Assembly (NCBI RefSeq): GCF_030848805.1
Contig: NC_092362.1
Span: 22,267,020 to 22,331,019, forward strand
Reading direction: 5' to 3'
Source: Temnothorax longispinosus
Taxonomy: Eukaryota > Arthropoda > Insecta > Hymenoptera > Formicidae
Length of the DNA: 64,000 bases
Made by a program: the position numbers and the translations under genes. The notes beneath the pieces are model-generated. The model did no database searches, had not been told where the DNA came from, and was given only the letters and a program-made list of their open reading frames with translations. This document shows, piece by piece, positions 30,201 through 42,200 of the stretch. The stretch's first letter is position 1; every line of letters begins with the position of its first letter.

Positions 30201-33200
30201 TCCTTGTCCCAGATTGGCTGCCTAGGAATACATCGTCGTTTGCCGACGGTGGCCGACCAACTTTTCGCTCTATCTTCGTTACTCGACAGTAGAAATAGCC
30301 GCGTTACGCTCGGACGAGCGCGAGGTAGTAAATCGGTGGTTGCGATCCGCTAGTGGTTCACCCGCCGTATATCCGGATCTTTTACAGATACTTAATCGTA
30401 AATTACTTGCCTGAGAATAAGTAAATAAGAGCTAACGTAATACAGAGTATCCCAGACTTGCCAATCTTAAAGGTACTTTTTTCTTCTGAAAATTACGAAG
30501 TAAATTATGGAGTAATTTACGAAAGTATCAATATCATTTCAGACGCTTAGAATATCGAGCGTCAATATGGGAGGTGAAATGTCAACAAGTTTCGATTAAT
30601 TCGACCTTCTATGGCTGTCTCGCAATCTTCGTATCAATCTCAATATCTCGCATACCACTTTCAAAATCAATAAATTTCTTGTTATTAATGCAAACGCTGA
30701 CACGCCGATGATTTTAGAAAACAAACACGGTTTTACATGTATATATCAAGCGATCTAAACGATCGCGGTTATAATTACCGGTTGTCGAAGCTTCGCGTAT
30801 CGCAGGTGACGCCGCGCGATAACATAACAGTGTCCATATACGGTAACTCTGTAACGGCTAAATAAGCAAGTGACGCGTAATAATGGTGCAGCGCAGGTGA
30901 GCCAATTATTCCTAAACGCATCCCACGCGCGTTTATGCGCGGATCGCGGGCGATTGCGTGCCACGTTACGCGTTATGATCCCGGCGCCTAATATTATTAG
31001 GCTACCGGGTAGCGAGGCCAGCCTATTCTTGTTTAACGCGGCATATCCGCGCGCGATGCAAATGTGCCTGCGCGTGCTCCCGTTCATCGTGATGGGCAAT
31101 CAGCAGCAGAATCACGTATCACGCGCCCCGAGATGCGCGCTTCATATGCCAACCTGAAACGTATGTACATGCGTGTGCGATTGGGAACTCATGCCACGCG
31201 AATCTTACGTGATGAATACGCTTCCGCGTCCGATATGAATCTCTTATAAGCTGACGTATTCTGTGGCGCTTAAGATGTTGTAAATACTCCTATTAATTGT
31301 GAGTAGCTTCTTCCATCTAAACTTTCTGGTGATTTGGTATCTCCCAATTTAGTGACGGATGAAGCGTTTTGCTAGTGCCATAAATATGGAATTTTCTAAG
31401 AATAAAGCTAATCGAATATTTCGATGAATTTAATTATTAAAAATATTTTAAGGGTATTATAATGACCCAAACTTCTTGATAGTTTTGTGTCTCTTAATTT
31501 AGTAACGGATGAAACGTTTTGCTAGTATTATAAATATGGAGTTTCCTAGAATTAAGGCTAATCAGATATCTCGATGAATTTAATTATTAAAAATATTTGA
31601 CGGGTATTATAACGATCTAAACTTCGATATAGTTAAAGTGTCTCCCAATTTAGTGACGGATGAAGATAGAGTTTCCTGGGAATAAAACTAATCGAATAAT
31701 CTCGATGAATTTAATTATTAAAAATATTTGAGAGAAATTTAAACTCATAATATTTCTTGCAAAAGTCTCGTATAATCAAGCTCTATTATTTTATCAACGA
31801 TAACGGATTATAAGCGAGATGTAAGTTCATGCTTGGCAAATTCTGACGCGAATACCCGGGGACTACGTGCGGTGATCATAATATATAAGCGATCAATCTT
31901 TTCGATTTAACGCGCAATCGCCGCGCGATCACAATTACCCCTAACGATAATTGCACCCTTCGTCATAATTTTGCCTCATTGTCGGCGCGCGTCGCGTCGT
32001 TGTCCCGCGCTAAGCGTTAGTGCATTAGCATTCGTCACGAGCACCTGGTACACATGCGACGATCGTGAATGCGCGACATCGCGGTACGTGCGTTCTTTTG
32101 AAAGAAGAAACGCATTACACGACTCGCGTGCCGCGCGCGCGGTAGCAAAGGGGTGGTAGTACTTGCGACTCGTTCTTACTTACGTACGCGTGCGTATACG
32201 TTTCGGCGCGCAACGCCGGACGATGAATTATTAATTACCGGCTATTCATTCGCGACTACCTACGGCATCGTAACATAACGGCGAGGCGCCCAAATGAAAG
32301 CTGTGAGAAAGAACCATGCGAAGAGAGAAGTAAGAAAAAGGCCGAGAAAAAACGCTCTCGACTGTTTCAGCCAATATAGGTGTATTATCATACTAATGTG
32401 AAATGTGCTGGAAGATAGGGATTTAGGCTAATCGAGGAACGTGTTCTGGAATCTCGTCGAAACGGACGGATTCACCAAACACACCTGACGTACGTACGTC
32501 TTAATGATCTTCCGAGCGAGCCATTTGAGCGGCCACGGTTCGCATCGCGGCCCGCCTTTCCCGAGCCGCGGCCTTTAATTTCGGTATCGTAGCGGCACGG
32601 TACGAATCATCGCAGATGCTCGTCAATTTGGTCTCGATCCGAGTGCGGGAACCGTTTTCTCGTGCGCGCCAAATAACGGCGGTGTGCGTGCGCGTATGCG
32701 CGCGCGGGATCGACGTGTGCGATCACAGCCGCGCCGAGAAAGACGACGACGACGAAGACGACGTAGCCGGCCGGCTTGCGCGGTGGGCCGAGAGTTGCCG
32801 TAGAAGGATCGGCGACTGGAGGCCGCGTTCGAATGAGTAGAGGGGTCTCCGCGAGAAACACGACGATACTCTCATACCATGGAACGAGACGCGCACACGT
32901 GCACACGTGCGATCTCCACGTAATACGAGGAAACACGTGCACCATAGTACGTTACCGATGGGTAACGGAGCGGCGGAGTGTATGCATATGAGTGGAAATG
33001 CATGAATCAAACGAGCCTCACGTTCTTGTCGATTGTTTTCCGTCCGAGTATAGGTATACATATATGCGTGCAAAATGAAAGCCATCAATGAGACCGCGTC
33101 GTTTGATACAGCCACGCGTTCATTATTTATACGCGCGCAACAATCCGATTCCATATTCAGCGATCTTATGATTTATTATTATTAATTATAAAATATGACG

Positions 33201-36200
33201 TCCTTAAAGAGCCGTCATTCGAACAAGTATACGAGAAAGTACTTGTGGCCCACTTACACAAAGGTGCTTCAGAAAGTACGTTACTCGAATCGAACGTACG
33301 ATCTTATACGTCAGCATACGTCCTGAATACACACGCGTCTCTCGTACCTGAATTTCAAAGGAACAGAGTTCGTGTGTGCATCACGAAGGAAAACGAAGCT
33401 GCGTGATTCGCGGTCTGCATATCTGCACGCACGTGATCGCCGTGCGTGCATGCGTTTATATGGAGCTGCAAGTGCTGCGACGAGGAGAGGCAACTCCCCG
33501 AAACTCCATATCGCCAACTTCTTGCGTAGGATGCAGGCTTGGCCGCCGATGATGATGACGAGGACAGTGGTGCTGGTGGTGGTGGTTAACGCGAATGACG
33601 GTGGTGGTGGTCGTGATCGCTATCGTGTGGCATTTGCAACGCACAGTGCCGTTTCTGTGCTCCCGGTGAACGGAACACGCGTTGTTTTCTCGTTAGCCGT
33701 TGAGTCTCTCTTTCAAATAAGTCGCTGAAGAAGTATCGATAGCTTCACCGAAGGACTAGTTGGTGCGTGTCCTCATTAGGAATCGTTTCGTGTTTAGTGC
33801 AACTTGGATTCTATGGCTGACATTATTGCAGTTTGATACACAAGAAAGTTTTTGGTACGATAATAAGAGAAACCTAATCGCAACGAGTGAATTAATAATT
33901 AAAATTAAGCTGTAAAACTAAACGAGCAAAAAAATTAGATACGACAAACGGAAAACAGTTGTTTGGCTCTATTTAAAAAAATTATTATTATAAAGATCAT
34001 TAATTATTTTACTGTATGAATTAAATGTATAATTAAAATTGCTTTTGATCGATTTTTATGTTTATAGATTAATTTTGTGTGAGTAAAACGTATTACTAAT
34101 CAAAAGTCCTAATCATAGTTAATAGAAATTCGCGCGAGTCTTCCCTTTGTTGGATTCCCTACGGCTACCACGCCTCCGTCTCTCGCATTTTTGTCATCGG
34201 TCACGGAACGTGTACCCCTGACCGGATCTCAGAGTGCCCACTTCCCATCGGCTTACGCATCTCTATAAGGCTGTCAAACGAGTAATTCATCCTTATGTCT
34301 TTTTCTTTCTCTTCACAATCTCTCCTTTTCTCTCCCTTTTTCTTTCGCATCCAGTACTACTTGCTCACCTTCTCCCCCCTTCTCGCCCTTCGTCGTCCAT
34401 CTGAAGATAATGACGGCCTACTATGCCAATGAATAGCATCCAGAGGAAGGATGCTAAATTTTAGTACCTACATGAGCGACCTGTCCTTCGTCAAGATGGA
34501 GGACTAGCGAAGGACGGGAAAGAGTGAAATGGTTATGCGATGCGAAATGAAAAGGTTTTTTTTTATATACGAATACACAGTGCTATTGTATGCATTGAAA
34601 GATCCATGTGGGCGGCTGCTTTGTTATGCAGATCAGTCGCTCGGTTAATTATGATAGTCGTTTCGTTCGCTACGAAGTTGCAATTTAGAGATTCGAAACG
34701 TTTGAACGAGTATTAATGCATTTTTAAGAAATTACTTATCTGCAAATATTTTTAAAGAGAGAATTTCTGTTTATTTTTATGTAAATGGTAACTTTGATTC
34801 AACGACTGTATTATTAGAACCGCTGTCGATCTACCACTACTAAGACTCCGCATCGCGCTAATAGCATCGTGTTCCACTTCCTCTTAGAATCTCTCCCATT
34901 TTCATTACAAGCCCAAGGGCGTAAGTCGCCAAGAAAGTTTCAATTTACATCCGCACTTGAATATGCAGAAGGAAACCCACCGGGCGTCGTAAACCTGTCA
35001 AGCACGCGGGATCGCATCCTTAAATTTCCCGTACTCGCTACTACCATATGCGCACTCGCGCGTGTCGCGCTTGTCCCACCCCTGAATTCCGCGGTTAAAT
35101 CATGGCTTGTAAAATAAGTTAACAGCCGCGATTAACTATAAATTCGCGCTCTCGGAACAGCAGGGAAAGAGGGAGAAAGCGAGCGTGCGAGCCGGCTAAA
35201 GCGATGACGTTCTCGCGCGAGAATCTAATTACCATATCCAGCCTCTGGTATCGGTACGCGAATGCGCTCCATGCTCGCACGTGCGCGATTCGTTCGCGCG
35301 GCGTTGCAGTGAGAAATTGAAATAGTTAGCGGTTACCATCGTCTCGTCGAGTTGTCCTGACGACTACCGATGGTCACGCGAACCACATGTCATCGCGTTC
35401 CACTCCGCCAGAATGCATCAACTAAATAAACAGCGTATATAATCGTCACCGCGGAGTATCTTTTTCAATAATCTAGCTAGACAATAATAATGAAGAATTA
35501 ATTAAATAAAAAATTTATTGTTGAAACAAATTTTATATAGAAATGTATTGTGCAGAACAGTTTACTTTTTCTAACAGTACTATAATTGTATTAAATATCT
35601 GAGCTTGCACTGATAGAGTAGCATAAAAAGCATAAAGCATAGAAAATAAATTTATTAAATTGATTAAATAAAATTAATTGTTGAAACAAATTTTGTATAA
35701 AAATATAACAGTTTATACTTTTTATATCATTACTATAATTATATTAAATATTTGAGCTGGCACTGATGAAGTGACATCATTAGAGTAGGTATGGCTCACC
35801 GATTTGCCAAAGATAATCGATATTGTTTCCGCGAAGATGGTCTCTTGTAGAGATAAGGGGTTTATCAGTTTGTACACTCGGACGATTTTACGACGCGCAT
35901 TGCGACGTCGATATCGCGTCGATATCGTCTTTAGATAGATCTATACAATCGCGAGACTATTATAGTATTAATTAATTGGTATCGCGTCCCACGCTTCGCG
36001 TTTGCGCAGCTCGTAATCGGTCGCTTTGACGTTTATATTAGGACACCGGGAAATTTATGTCGCGCTCTTGCGGAAGATTGTTTGTTCCAGGCAAAACTCG
36101 TTAAACTTGTAAATCGGGGCAACGTTAAACGACGACGATATTTTATGTTGCTTTGAATAAACGCTATCGGGTTCGATTTAAATTTCCTTTCTATACTATT

Positions 36201-39156
36201 TCCCCACGAACTTCCTTCAAAAATGCAAAATATTCTAAACTATCTTTCTGTTGGCTATGCCTGGATATTTGCATCTGAAAGGATATATTATTAAAAACTG
36301 TATTATTCAATTTGTTATAAATGTAGATTGTTACGTCTCTATCTGTCCATTTTACCACTTCCATCATTGTGCATGTGAAATGCATGAAAATTTTTACATG
36401 CTAATATTCAACATGCTTTCCTATCAGTGATGGAATTTAAATTTACATATTACAGATGCATTTTCCGCGTATATCGGAGACAGTGCTCCGAGACACCTCG
36501 ATTATCCATCGCTCGCGGATGATGAATGACTGCGATAAATCGCGCGCGAGCCGATTTCGTCCTTGATGCGGCGTGGCACGGCGCGGCCGCTCGCGAAGCG
36601 CAAAAAGCACGACGCATGTCGAAGAAATTGCAATAAGGGTCGGACGGAGAGCTAGTCGACGGTATCATTTGGCGCGATAAATCCGCCGACCGATTCGCGT
36701 TGGAGCGTGCGGCCGACGGCGACGCCGCTATCCGCCGCCGTGATCAGCGGCCGCGGCGCGGGCGCGAGCGCGAGCGCGGCGTGCAGTTGCAGCTTGCAGC
36801 TGCGGCCCAAGTGCGCGCGTTAAGCACGCTTTCTGGATCGCGCTCGCAAATTTATATCCGCATCGCTCTCGGATGTGTGTGATAAACGAGAAAATCGCTC
36901 GCATTTGCGAGGTACGCCGCGCCGCTTGCGGTTTCGAGCATAAACTCGTCTCTCCGCGAGAGCAGGAAGCCCCAGGGTTAATTAATATATCTTTAAAGGA
37001 TAGTTAATCGTCCTCTTTGCGTTACGGTATGCGTAATTGCACCGTTACGGTTGTCTCGCACTTTATGCGGACAGAATATAGCGCTATATTAGCATTCCCG
37101 TCGTGTCGCTATTTTTAGTACGCTCGCGCGCGTCGCTTCAGCGGCAATTTAATCATACTTATGTAGACCATTGCATGTCTGGATTATGAGATACCGTCGA
37201 TAATTTAATAGAATCGACCCGTTAATGGCTACCCATCACTTTTATCCAAACGATGCGTCAATCTCGAAAACCCGCGGACGAGCTTGTCCCGGGTAAATGC
37301 TCCGGAGCACGCAATTCGGCGACGCAACGTCGCGCCTTTCCCTCGGACCATTACTTTCACGTGGCGCGTCGATGAGAACTTGCTTCATTAAATCAGCCAA
37401 AAATCATCGGCCGCGCCTTCCGGCCGAATCTCCGTTCCTCGAACAAGTCTCGAGGTGGTCTCGAAGTAGGTGGTATTACGGCGCGTCGACGTATAATGCG
37501 ATCTCGAATTTAAGACCGTTTAAGAAAAATTACGGCCGTCGTTTGCGAGCACCGCGAGACTTTTTATTCGCAATAATTGCAAAACATCACGATTCCCTTT
37601 GGCGTTATTAACGTAAAAACCACAACAAGGTTATCGATTGTATGCCGGTACATTTCACGCTTTCATCGCGTCTTCATCAGCACCATTAAATCCTCGTATA
37701 CAACATCGCCGACGGTCGTGTATACCTCGTATTCGAAGTTTCATCATCGTGCTTTGAAAGAGGCTGCATTGCAACGGTAATAATCTTCGATCGGCGGGCA
37801 ACGACAGAATCCTCGTGCTTAAATGTGTATACATGCGAAAATGGGTCCTGCTCGCTCATACAACACTGTATTCATTGTAAAACTAATCTTAGATGGTTTT
37901 TAAATTAAACAACCTTCTTATAATTACAAAAATTTGATTAGAATTGCATATCACAATATTCTTTATCATCTAATATTAATTTGGAATTAATGTGTTCTAC
38001 TTGTCATGATCATCCTAAACATTTTATTGTATTAACACTGTTTTATGAACAAACGGAAATATATAGAGCCTGTTTAATAAATTTATTTTACAGCTCCAGT
38101 ACTTTTAAATGCTGTTCTGTTTGCGCTTGTATATTACAAGCAATTAAATGCATTTCAACTGCCCGAGGTGATAGATTAGCCGTCATTGATAGAACGCGCG
38201 GGCCGATTCAAGTATAATAAGCGAGAATCGCTCAAATAAAAATGATTTATACCAGGCGCGATGTGTCAACGAGATAGCGACGACGTGGATTGAATTCAGA
38301 TGAGGCTTCCCGCACGGCCCTAAGAAATTATACCCGGTGTCCTTCGTGGAATATCGCTCGTGATGATCCTAAATTAGCCCGATCGCCGATCTTGATCGCG
38401 TCATTATCGCGGTACACTTGTTCGTAAAGATGAGATAGTAGCGTTTTATAATTCGTTACGATCGTTATATATTTTTTTCAGATTTTATCGTGAACATGTA
38501 GTGAAGTTTTTGCCCTCTTTACACGACATTAGTAATGAGCGAAATACACAGCTTTATGAAAGAGTGAAGGAGTTATATTGCAAAATATAGCTCGAAATGT
38601 TTGAGTTACTAAAATCACGAGACTTTAGTTGATTAAATCTCTAACTATCTCAAGCTTACGCACGAATGATAATTTAGTAACGCACTCCGCGACGTTGATA
38701 TATTTATCTCCTCTAATTCTCTCTCGGGTGAAAAAATACAAATGTAAATTTACTCAGAGGTATCAGTTCTGTCTTATAAAATATAAGATACACAGCGTAC
38801 AAATAACATGACACGTGACATGTTTTGCAAATGCCGGAGCGGTCGTTCCAGCCGGCGAGGTGAACGAACATTCCGCCAGTCAAATTACGTTAAAACCCAG
38901 CCCAAACGCGCGTTCACGTATCGCCCCGCGTAGACAAATAATTATACCCCAGAAATTCTAATTAAGCCGATAATCTAACGGCTGTGATTGGTGTGCGATT
39001 GCGTTAGCGTAGAAACGCTGTCATCGGAGAAAGACGTAGAGCGTGACAGGGGCCTAAGGCGCAAACAGGCGCAAAGTGCATTGGCCACATTCGCGTCCCG
39101 CGGCGGCGCGGCGCACGGAATGCCGGATCAAAGCGGATGATTCGAGAGAGGGAGAT

Positions 39157-39205
<49 letters not shown>

Positions 39206-42200
39206 AAAAAACCGAGGACCCAGACACACGGGGCGAAAAATAAACCGCCGCGAAATTCTGCGTACACGCACGCGGCGCTACCGGATACGCATCTCGATGG
39301 AGAGAGACCCATTAAGTGCCCCTCCTCGTACCAAGGACCCATCCCTCGCTTCCCTGTTTCGCGGCCGTGTTTCACCGCGCGTTTCTTTCTCGCGTTTCGC
39401 TCTTCGACGTGACGTAGCGATTGTCGGTGCATGATATAAGGTAGCAGGAGATCTCTCGGCTGTGCAAACCGGACGCGAATGAGCGCGTCGAGTGGCGCCG
39501 TAGGAAATATCAGCCGCGCGGGGCTCTCTTGGTTGATCCGCGTCGAATACACGGATCTCTTGGGAACGTGCTGTTCTTGTCGGCGCACCACTCCTGGTCG
39601 TGATGTTAATCCTCCGCTTGTCCGAAGCGAATCTCTTTACTTGTTTTTCTTGAAAACGATTTCCATTTTTACCATGTCTTATAGGTACAAGAGATCTAAA
39701 ATATTATAGAAATAATCATTGTTGTGTGTATGAGACAGAGAAAGAGAGAGAGATGCGCTTTTTGCTTGTCGTCTTGCGATTATCTTATCAGAAGAAATAT
39801 GAATTATTGATATCTCGTAATAATTGGATGTTTAACACTTGGAAAACTTTATAATGTTGCGTATCTAAACTTTCATTTTCCCATCGCACTTCCATTCTCT
39901 ACGAGTAGATTTAGATAAAGTTTTATCGTTCGCAGAAAGTTCGACCCTGGCTCTTCAGTATGTTCTCGATTTTGTTACTTGTATCTACAGCTGGGTTCGC
40001 TCCTTTTTATTCTCAACATTGTTACCCAAGTTCGCTGGAGAGCTAAATAAACTTTTTACCATTATTCTCTTTTGCTTTCTTCTTGAATTTCTTTTAGTCG
40101 GCGTAAATTCTATTCTCAGAAGTTTTCGTGCTATTAATAGCTAGCTGATGAGATTTTCAGCACGTAAGAGAATTTTTTTACGAGAATATTTAGAATCTGA
40201 GGATTACTTTTAGATTTTGGCTATTACTTTTTCATTATTTATTTTTACGTTTTTATAATCATTAAATTAAATCCGTAATATTATATCTTATAGTAAATAG
40301 TTCCTGATTTTGTTTAATGAATTGCTGTTAATAAGATATCCACCTCATTTTTCTGTATCTCTACTCAGTCTACTCAGTTTCTCACAACGCTATGAAATCG
40401 TAAAATTGTTTTAAGTATAACTGGAAAGTTATCTTATAAGATCATCATATGACATTCAGCGATTATCATAACATGAAATGTCACCCCATCCTTTCTCTTT
40501 CGCACAAGTATTGCGTCAATTTACCACTGATCCGTATTATGTCACGGTTGAGTAATTCGCGCGCTTTAGATGACGTAATCCTTGCGGTAGGTTAGCCCTG
40601 TGTCACGAGGTCACTGGGAAAAAAGACTCCGTCGAGGTTGCGCCCCAAGAAAGCGGCCGCGACGCCAACGGGGATCAAGTAATCACGGCTGGTCGTAGAC
40701 TTCCAGAAACCCTTGTTGTGAACTTGCGGTAACTACAACGAATGGGTTTCCAAGAATTACGCTTTTAACAATCGTTGCGTCGGCTGTTGTCACTTAGATT
40801 GCGACATCGATTTTGTAGAAAGCTCATTGCGAAAATATATTTGTGCTAATTCGATTACTACCGGTTTTATTCAAATATTTCAACGATACATTGCAAAAAC
40901 ATTTACATTAATACTAGGAGCACATCAATATACGATAAAACGTTAATATATTTCCTGTTATACAAATTTTATATTGGAATTAGATTTCTAATACTTTGAG
41001 AGAAAGTTAAAATGAGGAATTTGTATCAAATTACTATCGTTTCCCTGCTAATGATCAAGTTATAAGTTTATTTTACTTCATTATAAATACATCATAATAT
41101 CTTAGAAACTGATCGAGCAATTAGCTCTAAATGGCGTGATGCGTTGGTAGAGAGAGGAATGTATGTAATGGATGATTCCTTAACTCCCTCGTCGCAATTC
41201 GTAGGTACTCAAGAGCAGCGTCAGTCAACCATTTATGGCTGGCGGTTGTTCCTCTAACAAGCTCCTCGATTTCCCGCTCGCGGAATTATAGTTCACGCGG
41301 GTGCCCGCAGATATTCCAACCATAAGAAGAATCCGAGAAGAGAATTTATTTGCGGTTTTACTCTTGTTAGCGACTTTACGCGAATACTCTCATTACCATT
41401 CAAATCTACAACGTTTTACTTAAGTAATAATATTTATTACGAAAAAATACAGTCCAAATAAATTATTGCAATTCAGCTCTACTTAATAATATAATTAAAG
41501 TAATAGAAACAATTAACACACAAAAATAAGATTGGTAGTGGAATTAAAATATACAAAATATATTCAGTAAAATTGAAAATGTCATACTAAAATATTTTCT
41601 TTTCAATTGCTATTATTGTTTCACTATATTTGGACGCATGTTTCTCTCCAGAAGGCCGTGAGACTCCACTGTCACCACCACCTCCCTCGAGCTCTTCGGT
41701 TCAGACTTCACCTCGTGGCTTGGGTTATACCTGTGGCCCTATAGATGGGTCCTTGTACGCCGTGGTACATCAAAGCGCTGCAGGAGGTGCTCGCGGCTCG
41801 CCATTGACGGTTTCTATGGACAGTGGCATAAGTAGTGCACCGCCACAGAGACCCAGCCCGCCAGAACCAGAGCCGGAAAGTCAGGCTCACGGAGACCTCG
41901 ATAAACTTCTTCATGATATGATGCTTACTGTCGAGGTAACAAAGTTTGCCAATTACGTGTATGCATAGATAATTGCATTTAAAGCCCCTTGCACAATAAG
42001 CGATAGCGATAGCGACAGCGACAGCGACAAAGTTGCCGACAAAGGTATAGCTTTGTCGGCAACCTTGTCGCTGTCGCTATCGCTATCGCTATTGCCTATT
42101 GTGAAAGGGGCTTAAGATTAATATGCAAAAAAAACTAAGAATTAATTGAAAAAATATCCACTATTTACATTATACTATGAAATTTCTCTACAGTCTATGC

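Larger units (their letters stand above)
24690..41651 (+). other. Tensin intron 7, about 17 kb
   Basis: The largest intron that lies between two secure exons. No coding region with a recognisable domain was found on either strand. It contains tandem arrays at 31315-31731 and 35497-35778, an (AG)22 run at 39159-39202, CpG-rich stretches near 32500-33700 and 36450-36950, and a candidate 33-nt microexon at 34888-34920. An intron this long, just after the phosphatase-C2 module, is a natural place for internal promoters of shorter isoforms, but no such start could be demonstrated. Confidence 0.75.

Noticed and set aside
31315..31731. CRISPR-like array
   Set aside because: Adjacent 150-bp units without spacers in a eukaryotic intron are a tandem repeat, not CRISPR.
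39004..39591. Minus-strand ORF of 195 codons with long Ser-Leu repeats
   Set aside because: The repeat is the translation of an (AG)22 microsatellite, and the rest is GC-rich chance ORF with no domain.
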